NCBI GenBank assembly: GCA_017307785.1
Contig: JAFKGI010000032.1
Location: forward strand, 1 to 64,000
Reading direction: 5' to 3'
Source: Vulcanimicrobiota bacterium
GTDB lineage: Bacteria; Vulcanimicrobiota; Xenobia; Xenobiales; JADMJV01
DNA length: 64,000 bases
Below, piece by piece: positions 56,117 through 63,629 of this stretch. The notes below the pieces were generated by a model. It was not told the DNA's origin. It saw only the letters and a list, made by a program, of their open reading frames with translations, and made no database searches. A program made the position numbers and the translations under genes. Numbering within the stretch: the stretch's first letter is position 1; every line of letters begins with the position of its first letter.

Positions 56117-57222
56117 AACAACTCAAGGACATCCGCGCGGCCCTGGGGCAGCGCATCGAGGAAGGCCTGGCCGCCGAAGGCCAGCAGGTGGCCTGCCTGC
56201 CCGCCTATCTGGCCCAACCGCAGGCGGGCCTGAAGGGCGAAGCCCTGGTGGTGGATGCCGGCGGCACCAATGTGCGCGCCGCCTGGGTAAAACTGGAGGG
56301 TGGAGCCGAAGTGGTCCGGGGACCCCTGACGGGCATCCTGCCCGACGGGCGCACTCGCCCGGTCCACGCGCCAGAGTTCTTCGGGTATCAGTCGGACCTG
56401 TTAAACCAGTTGGGTGCCCCCGCCAATCTGCCGCTGGGCTACTGCTTCTCTTATGCTGCCCGAGTGGAACCCAGCGGAGACGCACGCCTGCTTCACTGGA
56501 CCAAGGGCATCAAGGTCACCGGTGTGGTGGGCGAACTGGTCGGTGCCGGCTTGCGCTCCGCCTACGGTCGGCCGGGCGTCGTCAAAGTCTTGAACGACAC
56601 GGTGGCAGCCCTTCTGGGTGGAGCCATTTTCGCAGGTCCCGAATACACCCAACACATCGGACTGATCGTGGGCACCGGCAACAATATGGCCGCCTTCCTG
56701 CCCTCCTCCAAGGTTACGAAATTGGACAGCAGCTGGGACGGCCCCATCGCCATCAATCTGGAATCGGGCAACTTCCACCCGCCTCACCTGGACGCGGTGG
56801 ACGACACGATCGACTCCATCAGCGACAATCCCGGCAAGCAGCGCTACGAGAAGGCTGTGTCGGGCTTCTACTTGCCGCAACTGCTGCAGTGTCTGTGCCC
56901 TCATTTGCGATTGCCGGAGGGAGCCAGCTCCAAGGAGGTGGTGGAGTGGGCCGACAAGCCCGGTCAGGAGCCGCCGTCCCTGGCCGCACGCTGGCTGCTG
57001 AACCGGTCCGCCGACATGGTCGCCGCCGGCCTGGCGGCGGTAGCCGACCATCTTGGGGAAGGTAACCTGGCCATCCAGGCCGAGGGCGGCCTGTTCTGGA
57101 AGGCGACCGGCTACCGAGATCGCGTGCAGTCCACGCTGGAAAAACTCATCACGCGAAAATTCGCCATCATTCGGGGCGACGAGGTCAACCTGGTAGGGGC
57201 GGCTGCCGCCGCGCTGGCCTGA
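56098..57222 (+). CDS. Hexokinase (eukaryote-type family, PF00349/PF03727-like)
   Basis: 374 residues. ATP-binding phosphate-1 loop VVDAGGTNVRAAWV, sugar-binding LLHWTKGIKVTG, catalytic Asp in VLNDTVAALLGG, phosphate-2 GLIVGTGNNMAA and INLESGNF are recognisable, the pattern of the hexokinase fold found mainly in eukaryotes and in some bacteria, distinct from bacterial glucokinase (ROK) types. It phosphorylates a hexose at C6. GTG 56098 has GGAGG about 12 nt upstream. Confidence 0.82.
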   Translation: MQELSLEQLKDIRAALGQRIEEGLAAEGQQVACLPAYLAQPQAGLKGEALVVDAGGTNVRAAWVKLEGGAEVVRGPLTGILPDGRTRPVHAPEFFGYQSDLLNQLGAPANLPLGYCFSYAARVEPSGDARLLHWTKGIKVTGVVGELVGAGLRSAYGRPGVVKVLNDTVAALLGGAIFAGPEYTQHIGLIVGTGNNMAAFLPSSKVTKLDSSWDGPIAINLESGNFHPPHLDAVDDTIDSISDNPGKQRYEKAVSGFYLPQLLQCLCPHLRLPEGASSKEVVEWADKPGQEPPSLAARWLLNRSADMVAAGLAAVADHLGEGNLAIQAEGGLFWKATGYRDRVQSTLEKLITRKFAIIRGDEVNLVGAAAAALA

Positions 57223-57224
57223 CC

Positions 57225-57905
57225 ATGGCAAAACTCTTTTATTTTGCCAGCCTGTCCGAGGCAATGGGCTGCCGCGAGGAAACCTTGAGCGTCGACCCGG
57301 CCTGGACGGTCGGCCAACTGCTCGACTCTCTGGAAGAGCGTGCCTCCGCCCTCAAGGCCATGCGAGGGCGCTACCGAGTTGCGGTCGATCAACAAATGGT
57401 CGCCTCGGAAGAGGTTGTGATTGGACCGGCCCAGGAGATCGCCCTCATTCCACCGGTCAGCGGGGGTGGCGGCGCCTGGGTCCGCCTGGATCACGAACCC
57501 ATCGTCAGCGACCAGGTGCTGGAGGCGGTCCGTCGACCCGACTGCGGGGCGGTGCTGCTGTTTCTGGGCTGCGTTCGGGACTCGTTCCAAGGCGAGGTGG
57601 TAGAGCGCATCGACTATAGCGCCTACGAATCCATGGCTCTGTCGGAACTGAAAAGCCTGGCCGAAGAATCGCTGGGCCGCCTGGGTGAGCCGGGAGCAGT
57701 GGCCGTCTGGCACCGACTCGGTCCGGTGGCAGCCGGCGAGCCGAGCGTCGCGGTCGGGGTGGCCAGCCCTCACCGCAAGCCGGCCTTTGAAGAAGGCCAG
57801 TGGCTCATCGACACCCTGAAAGCCCGCGTGCCTATCTGGAAGAAGGAAATCGGTCCGGGTGGGGCGGTCTGGATCGAAGGAGACGCCCGCGTCCCCAGCG
57901 CTTGA
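57225..57905 (+). CDS. MoaD-MoaE fusion (molybdopterin synthase, MoaX-like)
   Basis: 226 residues. Residues 1-80 are MoaD, ending in PPVSGGGG at the position of its essential C-terminal Gly-Gly; residues 85-226 are MoaE (GAVLLFLGCVRD, YESMALSELKSLAEE, WHRLGPVAAGEPSVAVGVASPHRKPAF, PIWKKE catalytic Lys). As MoaD needs a free C-terminal glycine for thiocarboxylation, the fusion should be cut after GG, as reported for MoaX of Mycobacterium tuberculosis. It joins fdhD and mobA in the molybdenum theme of the window. Confidence 0.9.
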   Translation: MAKLFYFASLSEAMGCREETLSVDPAWTVGQLLDSLEERASALKAMRGRYRVAVDQQMVASEEVVIGPAQEIALIPPVSGGGGAWVRLDHEPIVSDQVLEAVRRPDCGAVLLFLGCVRDSFQGEVVERIDYSAYESMALSELKSLAEESLGRLGEPGAVAVWHRLGPVAAGEPSVAVGVASPHRKPAFEEGQWLIDTLKARVPIWKKEIGPGGAVWIEGDARVPSA

Positions 57906-57910
57906 AGTCA

Positions 57911-57922
57911 GAAGGATCCTTC
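57911..57922. repeat. Perfect palindrome GAAGGATCCTTC
   Basis: A 12-bp perfect palindrome in the 43-bp gap before the coiled-coil gene, flanked by TCA and GCTGA. It may be a regulatory site or a chance occurrence. Confidence 0.3.
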
Positions 57923-57948
57923 GCTGATTTCGCGCAGACATCCGGCCG

Positions 57949-59061
57949 GTGAGTCAAGAGGTAGAAGAGCTTAAAAGTAAACTGGCGAAAGTCCAGCTCG
58001 AGTTAGACAACAGTCAGGCGGAGAGACGCCGGCTGGGCCAATTGCTGCAGCAGCAGCCTGACCTGAAACGCCTGGACGAGACTCAGGCTTTGCTCCAAGC
58101 GGCCGAGGTCGCTCGCCAGGCGGGCGAGGAGCGCAATCTCGAACTGGTTCGACTGCTTTCTCAAGCCTCGGAGCGCCAGCAGCAGTTGGAGCAAGACCTG
58201 CTCGAGCAGCATCGCCAGACCCATGCTCAGCTCGAGGAACTGCAGACCACTCTGGTCACCCTGCAAGGGGAACGCGACGAGCTTTTCGAGCGGCTCTCCG
58301 AACAAATGCAGCCGAACAATTCAGAGATCGCGCAGAAGCTGCACGCGCAATTGAAGACCCTCCACCAGACCAGCAAGGAAAAGCTGGAGGGCCTGGGCGA
58401 GGAGCTCAAGCGTCGCCACAAGCTCTGGGAACGAGAAACGCACCATCGCCAGGAGCTGGAGAGCAGTTTTGATACCCAGACGAAGATCTTTCAGCGCGAG
58501 ATTCAGGAACTAAAAAAGTCTCTGGGAGAAGCCCAGAGCGACCTGGCGGACCACGAATTCGCTCTGGAAACCAACGAAGACCAGCTCAACTGGCTGGAAA
58601 ACGAAGTGGAAGAGCGCGAAGAGATCATCGAAAGCCTGCGCCATCAGGTCGCTCAGTATTTGGACAAACTGCGCAAGGCGCAGAGCAAACTGACGGAGGC
58701 CGGCCAGGCTCTGCAGCACCGCAACAGCATGCTCAAGCAGTTCCAAGAACAGCGCTTGATGCTTGCCAGTCAATGCCGCGCCTGGGAAGCCAGCTTCAAC
58801 AACGCGGAGGCCGCTCGTGGCGACCTGCAAACTCAGGTCGGCAAGCTCAAGGAACGAGTGGACGAGTTGGAGTGGGAGCTCGACGAGACGCGCGTCTCGC
58901 TGGAAGACTCACAACATCAGGTGGCAAGCCTCCAAGACCAGGTCTTTTCCCAACTACCAAAGGCCCACAAGCTTCTGAGAGAGGCTCAGGCCCGTGTTGA
59001 AGAGCTTGAGCGCTCGTTGGAAGAGACGGTCGCCGATATGCCGGCCGTTCACGAAAAATAA
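57949..59061 (+). CDS. Long coiled-coil protein
   Basis: 370 residues, almost all in heptad-repeat coiled coil (Glu/Gln/Leu/Arg-rich), without a signal or membrane segment. It resembles SMC-hinge-less filament proteins or scaffolds in general composition only. GTG 57949 lacks a clear Shine-Dalgarno. A similar, shorter coiled-coil gene follows after a 96-bp gap with a CRP-like site. Confidence 0.7.
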   Translation: MSQEVEELKSKLAKVQLELDNSQAERRRLGQLLQQQPDLKRLDETQALLQAAEVARQAGEERNLELVRLLSQASERQQQLEQDLLEQHRQTHAQLEELQTTLVTLQGERDELFERLSEQMQPNNSEIAQKLHAQLKTLHQTSKEKLEGLGEELKRRHKLWERETHHRQELESSFDTQTKIFQREIQELKKSLGEAQSDLADHEFALETNEDQLNWLENEVEEREEIIESLRHQVAQYLDKLRKAQSKLTEAGQALQHRNSMLKQFQEQRLMLASQCRAWEASFNNAEAARGDLQTQVGKLKERVDELEWELDETRVSLEDSQHQVASLQDQVFSQLPKAHKLLREAQARVEELERSLEETVADMPAVHEK

Positions 59062-59069
59062 TTTTGTAA

Positions 59070-59089
59070 CATGTGATCTAGATCACATG
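59070..59089. promoter_or_regulatory. CRP/FNR-type operator, perfect palindrome
   Basis: CATGTGATCTAGATCACATG is a perfect 20-bp palindrome with the TGTGA-N6-TCACA core, identical over 18 bp to the ideal E. coli CRP site. It lies 69 bp before the start of the coiled-coil gene at 59158 and 9 bp after the stop of the other. It suggests control by a CRP/FNR-family regulator; none is encoded in the window. Confidence 0.65.
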
Positions 59090-59095
59090 GGTTGC

Positions 59096-59153
59096 TAGTA
59101 GCTATCTACTAAACTACGAACTACAGAGATACTAATCGTAAGTTCGTAGGAGG
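59096..59153 (+). promoter_or_regulatory. Inverted repeats masking the Shine-Dalgarno of the second coiled-coil gene
   Basis: CTACGAACT (59114-59122) pairs perfectly with AGTTCGTAG (59141-59149), and its 3' end runs into the GGAGG (59149-59153) before ATG 59158. A second hairpin TAGTAG/CTACTA (59096-59111) precedes it. This could limit ribosome access or respond to a trans factor. Confidence 0.45.
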
Positions 59154-59157
59154 CTAA

Positions 59158-59775
59158 ATGAGCAGCGCCAATTCCCAGCAACCCCTGGACTCCCGGCTCC
59201 TATCGGCGATGAAGCGCCTTCGCCTCGAGAACATCAACCTGCAACGCCAGATGCGCACCCTCCAATCCGACTGCGAACTCGCCAGCACCGAAGCCAACGA
59301 GTCCGGCTCCAGGAAGCGCCAGCTGGAAGTTCAGCTGACCGAGGCGGAAAAGCAGCTCCAGGAGCTGCAGGCCCTGCGCAGCCGTGTCGAGGCACTGGAA
59401 GCCGAACAACAGCACTGGGAAAGCCAGCGCCAGGCCGTCACCGGTCTGGCCCAGCGCCAGACTCTGGAGCTCCAGGAATTGCGCACCACTCTGGCCGAGC
59501 GCGACGATCAGGTCGCCACTCTTCAGGCCGCCAACCAGGCCGGCTCTCAGGAACTCGAGCGCGTCAAACAACAGGCCCGTCAGGTCATCGTGCAGCACTA
59601 CCAGGCGATGAAGACCGCCCAGGAGCAGGCCCAACAAGCTTTCGAAGAAGTCCGCCGCAACAAAAGTCAGATGGACGCCATCCGCGCGCCCATCGCGGCC
59701 AACCGGCGCAAGGTCCTGCCTCCGCGGTCCCTGCGCCCCCTAGGAATGAACCAAAATCAGGGAGCCAACTCATGA
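59158..59775 (+). CDS. Coiled-coil protein (205 aa)
   Basis: 205 residues: heptads across 10-170, then a basic C-terminal tail (NRRKVLPPRSLRPLG). Similar in make-up to the preceding coiled-coil protein. Its GGAGG is part of an inverted repeat. The stop overlaps the start of a possible 60-residue frame (ATGA). No family recognised. Confidence 0.7.
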   Translation: MSSANSQQPLDSRLLSAMKRLRLENINLQRQMRTLQSDCELASTEANESGSRKRQLEVQLTEAEKQLQELQALRSRVEALEAEQQHWESQRQAVTGLAQRQTLELQELRTTLAERDDQVATLQAANQAGSQELERVKQQARQVIVQHYQAMKTAQEQAQQAFEEVRRNKSQMDAIRAPIAANRRKVLPPRSLRPLGMNQNQGANS

Positions 59776-59954
59776 CCTACGTGCACCGCATCCGCAAACC
59801 CAAGGTAGGAACCTTCACCAGCATGCTGCGTCAGCTTTCGCAAGAACAGCTACTGTCCTTATACGAACTGCCTATGCGGGACCGCTCAAGCGAGAGCGAA
59901 CCAGTTCGTTTACCTTCTTCCCGTCGACGGGCTTACCGGCAAGTTTCTTCATAA
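59772..59954 (+). CDS. Possible small basic protein (60 aa), overlapping yqeY
   Basis: A 60-codon frame beginning in ATGA with the preceding stop. The first 34 residues (MTYVHRIRKPKVGTFTSMLR and on) lie outside the convergent yqeY; the rest overlaps yqeY by 83 bp, which is unusual. Overlap coupling supports it, length and overlap do not. Treat as tentative. Confidence 0.35.
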   Translation: MTYVHRIRKPKVGTFTSMLRQLSQEQLLSLYELPMRDRSSESEPVRLPSSRRRAYRQVSS

Positions 59955-60324
59955 CCGCTCCCACCACCGGTCCCTGTTTTTTGGGGTCGGTGGCACCGAG
60001 CTGGGCAATGACCTCATCGACAATGGATCCCAGTTCCTCATCCGAGAGCCCCTTCGGAAGGTACTCTTCCAGAACCGCCAGTTCGGCCTTTTCCACATCG
60101 GCCAGTTCCTGGCGGTTATTTTTTTCGAAGACCTCGATCGATTCTTTGCGCTGTTTGCACAGCTTCATGATGACGGACATGGCAGCCGCGTCATCGAGCG
60201 TGCCCGCTTCGATCTGAGCGTTTTTCAGGGCGGACTTGAGCATCCGCAGCGAGGACAGACGAACTTTTTCCTGACTTTTCATAGCAGCCGTCAGGTCGGC
60301 CTGCACTTGTTCTAACATTCCCAT
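59872..60324 (-). CDS. yqeY: GatB/YqeY domain protein
   Basis: 150 residues, the normal length of YqeY, a protein related to the tail of GatB (tRNA amidotransferase) and probably interacting with tRNA. The family pattern is seen in LSSLRMLKSALKNAQIE, KQRKESIEVFEKNNRQELA, EEYLPKGLSDEEL and PVVGAVMKKLAGKPVDGKKVNELVRSRL. Starts at ATG 60324 or the ATG two codons later. Confidence 0.92.
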   Translation of the reverse strand: MGMLEQVQADLTAAMKSQEKVRLSSLRMLKSALKNAQIEAGTLDDAAAMSVIMKLCKQRKESIEVFEKNNRQELADVEKAELAVLEEYLPKGLSDEELGSIVDEVIAQLGATDPKKQGPVVGAVMKKLAGKPVDGKKVNELVRSRLSGPA

Positions 60325-60408
60325 AGTCGGGGCTACACCTTAACCGCTCCAATTCCTGTCGCCCGAATCGAGGGGGAGCGAGCAACCCGAAAGAGAACAG
60401 AGAGGCTT

Positions 60409-60990
60409 ATGTTTTTCGGTTCCTCGCCTATTCCCCAACCGATGCAGCCCAAGTCGCCGGCCGATGCGGCCCTGGCGCAGATGCGCGCGGCGCTTAAAGA
60501 AGAGTGCCAGAATCACCCCACCCTCTTCATGATGGAATGCAAAAAGCTCTATCTGACCATTCTGGAGACCTACGAGCTCCAGGGAAAGGCGCGTCAGGGC
60601 GCTCAGGCGCCCGATGCCCAGGCTCTGCTGACCCAAGAACTGCGCAACCAGCTGCTCGGCTTCGCGCTGATGCAATGTCTGCCCGAGAATGTCTCCAAGC
60701 AGGCAGCTCAGCAAGCTCAGCAACTGGCTGGCGGGCAACGAGCCCAGCGCACTCGCGCCAGCTACCTGGTCTCCGAACTGGAAAAGCACCTGGACGCCAC
60801 GCCGGAGGTCGAGGAGAAGGTCAGCCGCTGGCTGATGCTGCAACCGCTCTTCCGACTCAGCAACCAACAACCGGAGCTATTTCAAGAGCTGGCCAAGCAC
60901 TTTGGCGATCTGGCCAGGAAAATTCCCGACTTGCTTCGCTCCACCAACGAGTCCCTGGTGACGCTGATGAAGACCGCCCCGCCCGGCTGA
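60409..60990 (+). CDS. Hypothetical helical protein (193 aa)
   Basis: 193 residues, mostly helical, with Gln/Ala-rich stretches (AAQQAQQLAGGQRAQRTRA); no signal peptide. GAGAGG precedes ATG 60409. It sits between yqeY and the LysM-NlpC gene; no family recognised. Confidence 0.6.
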   Translation: MFFGSSPIPQPMQPKSPADAALAQMRAALKEECQNHPTLFMMECKKLYLTILETYELQGKARQGAQAPDAQALLTQELRNQLLGFALMQCLPENVSKQAAQQAQQLAGGQRAQRTRASYLVSELEKHLDATPEVEEKVSRWLMLQPLFRLSNQQPELFQELAKHFGDLARKIPDLLRSTNESLVTLMKTAPPG

Positions 60991-61072
60991 ACGGGATTGT
61001 TTTTCTCTTCCCGGGGGTATGAACGCGGGTATCGGTAACGGCCGCGGTGAAAATCATTCAATGGAGGTGCCT

Positions 61073-62059
61073 ATGAAGAAAGCTGGTGTTCTCGTCATGG
61101 CGCTGTTTGGTGTCCATCTCTGGGCAGCGGCCGCCCCCACCGACACGCAAGACTACGAATTTTACAAGGTGCGTAGCGGCGAAAGTGTCGACACGATCGC
61201 CATGAGCCGCGGTCTCCGTCCGGACGTTCTGCGCTCTCTCAACCCGGTATTGGAAAACGTCGTGTTCCCCCAAGAAGGCACCGTAATTTTCGTTCCTCCG
61301 CGCCCCGAGGCTCCTCGCCGGCCCATGGCCGCTCGCTCCGGACGCCTGCGTCCCAGCGCCGAGCCAGTCGCCTCCGCCGCTCCGGTGACCAGTGCCGCTC
61401 CTGCTCACGTCGCTCCGACCGCAGCACCGGCTCCGGCCCCGCGCCCTGCCCGAGCGGGCAGTTTCGGACTCAGCGAAGAGGAAGTCGATTACATCTTTGA
61501 ACACGTGGTGGTGACCCGCCGCGGAATGGTCGAGGACAGCGAACCCCTGGCCTTGCCCACACACCAGAACGTCATGATCACCGCCGACGGTCGCTCGGTG
61601 GCGGTGCCCAGCGCCGCCCCCAAGCGCGTGGCCAAGAAAAAAGAAGCCAAAGAAGAGATCGACAAACTGGTGGGCCTGTCCCCCCGTGGCCAGCGAGTCG
61701 TTCATCTCATCCAGGAGTCTTTCAAATATCTGGGCGTCCCCTATGTCTGGGGCGGCGAACAGGCCAGCGGCATGGATTGCTCCGGCTTCACCCAGAAGGT
61801 GTTTTGCGACCGCGGCATGCCCATCCCGCGCACGGCCGACCTGCAGTTCGAAGTGGGTCAGGTGGTGCCCCGCGGCCAGGAACAGCCCGGCGACATGGTC
61901 TTCTTTGAGACCTACTGCCCCGGAGCGTCCCATGTGGGCATCTACATGGGTCGGAACCAGTTCGTCCACGCCTCCTCGGGTGCGGGCTACATCACTTTCG
62001 GCGATTTGCGCGACGAGTATTTCTCGAGATGTTATCTAGGCGCCCGACGCAATTGGTAG
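61073..62059 (+). CDS. Secreted LysM-NlpC/P60 peptidoglycan hydrolase
   Basis: 328 residues. Signal peptide at 1-21, LysM-like module at 25-75 (FYKVRSGESVDTIAMSRGL), Ala/Pro-rich linker at 80-140, and a C-terminal NlpC/P60 domain with Cys236 in GMDCSGFTQKVF, His287 in ASHVGIYMG and FVHASSG. GGAGGTG lies just before ATG 61073. It is the second NlpC/P60 enzyme of the window. Confidence 0.92.
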   Translation: MKKAGVLVMALFGVHLWAAAAPTDTQDYEFYKVRSGESVDTIAMSRGLRPDVLRSLNPVLENVVFPQEGTVIFVPPRPEAPRRPMAARSGRLRPSAEPVASAAPVTSAAPAHVAPTAAPAPAPRPARAGSFGLSEEEVDYIFEHVVVTRRGMVEDSEPLALPTHQNVMITADGRSVAVPSAAPKRVAKKKEAKEEIDKLVGLSPRGQRVVHLIQESFKYLGVPYVWGGEQASGMDCSGFTQKVFCDRGMPIPRTADLQFEVGQVVPRGQEQPGDMVFFETYCPGASHVGIYMGRNQFVHASSGAGYITFGDLRDEYFSRCYLGARRNW

Positions 62060-62904
62060 CGAGGCTGCTGTTGCTCTGGCTGTTGGCGTTCGGCGCCGCG
62101 GCCGAACCGCTCAGCCTGAACCAGGTCGTCGAAGAAGCTCGGGACGGAGTCTACAACCGCTTCTGGCTGGACGGAATGGAAGCCGAAGAAGGCTTCTCTC
62201 TGGATCAACTGGCCCGCAGTCAGTGGTTCGCCCTGCAGCTTGATCACCCTCAGGCGGATGATGGCCTGGTCGCCGCCGGCGCGGCTCTGGCCCTGAACAA
62301 GCCTTCTGCCTACCTGGTCATGGGGCGCGAGCAACTTCCCTACTTCCTGCGCCAGGCCGACAAGGTGCGTCCCGGCCAGGTCCTGATTCCGGGTCCCTCC
62401 GAGCACGACGTCAGCTTCCAGACTCAGCCGGCTCCGCTGGCGACCCTGGATAAGCCGGTGGACAGCTTCATCGGTAGCTTGATGTCCAATCTCAACAACT
62501 TCGAGTACGGCGAAGCACGACTGCATCTGGGAGCCATCCGGGATGCCCTGATCAGCGCCGGCGGTCGCAAGTATCCGTATTGCGAGGCACTCAATGTGGC
62601 CAGGCCGTCCGACTTTGACAGTCCCGCCAAAGCGCTGGCTCAGGATCTGGCGGCGCTCCAGAAGGCCGAGACCTGTATTTTCTACTTGTATGATGGCAAG
62701 TCTCGGCCGTCTGGAGTCTGGGTGGAAGTAGGAGCCGCCCTGGCCTGGAATAAACCAAGCGTCCTTCTGACCCCGTCGCTGGAAGCACTTCCCCCGGCTT
62801 TACGACTGCCGCAACGCAACTTGCGCGTGGTGGTGTATCAGACCCGCCAACATCTTCTCCATCAACTTCAGGGAGACGACGCTCGCTCGCTGGTGGTCCC
62901 CTGA
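62029..62904 (+). CDS. Exported duplicated nucleoside 2-deoxyribosyltransferase-like protein
   Basis: 291 residues with an N-terminal hydrophobic signal (ARLLLLWLLAFGAAA) and two copies of a small Rossmann-type unit: DDGLVAAGAALALNKPSAYL near 75-95 and PSGVWVEVGAALAWNKPSVL near 225-245. The second keeps the Glu of the nucleoside 2-deoxyribosyltransferase motif, the first does not. Substrate and reaction are unproven; export is unusual. ATG 62029 overlaps the preceding gene by 31 bp. Confidence 0.6.
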   Translation: MLSRRPTQLVARLLLLWLLAFGAAAEPLSLNQVVEEARDGVYNRFWLDGMEAEEGFSLDQLARSQWFALQLDHPQADDGLVAAGAALALNKPSAYLVMGREQLPYFLRQADKVRPGQVLIPGPSEHDVSFQTQPAPLATLDKPVDSFIGSLMSNLNNFEYGEARLHLGAIRDALISAGGRKYPYCEALNVARPSDFDSPAKALAQDLAALQKAETCIFYLYDGKSRPSGVWVEVGAALAWNKPSVLLTPSLEALPPALRLPQRNLRVVVYQTRQHLLHQLQGDDARSLVVP

Positions 62905-63629
62905 AGCGCCTGCTGCTGACCCTGGGCGTTCTGCTCGCCGGCTACGCCTACTGGGTAAGCAACCCGCCCTCACGCTATGAAGCCCAGTTTCAGGAAGCCC
63001 GTCAGCGTCACCGCCCCGGTCCCAACCTGGTTCAACTCGAGGCTGAACTCAAGGCCCGCTCTCAGAGCTTTCAAGAACTGAGGATCGAGAAACTCTCGCC
63101 GGCTCAACTGCGCAAGCTGCAAAGCCAGCTCGCAGCCACCCGTTGGAAGCCGGAAGACTACGCAACGGCCTACGAGGCCTCGATTCTCGACTTCCCTTCC
63201 GAACCGCCCAAACTCTCGGGCATCTTCGCTCTTCCAGGCATGGCTGCCCGCGAAGCCCGTCTCTTCAAAAACGACTTCACCGCCCAGCTAGAACGAGTGC
63301 GCGCCGGCGAGGATTTTTCCACACTCCCTCGAGATGCGGCGCCCGACTGGGATTGGATTTGCGGCCGCCACGGCGTGCTGCGCAGCCCCTTCCTGAAGCC
63401 GACCCCCGACTGCCACGAAGAGTTCGAAAGGCTACGCCGCCAGCAGGCCTATCTGCATCTCTTGAGCGGCATCCTGCTGGAACGGGCCGAGACCGGCCAA
63501 TGGCCGATCAGCTTGAAAGAGATGTCGGGCTTTGAGCCGCTGCCCGAACTGGATCGCAAGGCGGTCCACTACAACGCTCTGGGTGATAGCCTTGAGGTCC
63601 GCTGGGGGGACTGGAGCTTTACTCGATGA
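62901..63629 (+). CDS. Hypothetical membrane-anchored protein with likely CTG start
   Basis: 242 residues. The frame is open from the CTG at 62901 that is fused to the previous stop (CTGA), and the translation begins LKRLLLTLGVLLAGYAYW, a good signal anchor. No ATG, GTG or TTG occurs in frame until ATG 63240, which would remove the anchor and half the protein. The rest is helical and hydrophilic; no family recognised. CTG starts are rare, so this needs confirmation. Confidence 0.6.
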   Translation: MKRLLLTLGVLLAGYAYWVSNPPSRYEAQFQEARQRHRPGPNLVQLEAELKARSQSFQELRIEKLSPAQLRKLQSQLAATRWKPEDYATAYEASILDFPSEPPKLSGIFALPGMAAREARLFKNDFTAQLERVRAGEDFSTLPRDAAPDWDWICGRHGVLRSPFLKPTPDCHEEFERLRRQQAYLHLLSGILLERAETGQWPISLKEMSGFEPLPELDRKAVHYNALGDSLEVRWGDWSFTR

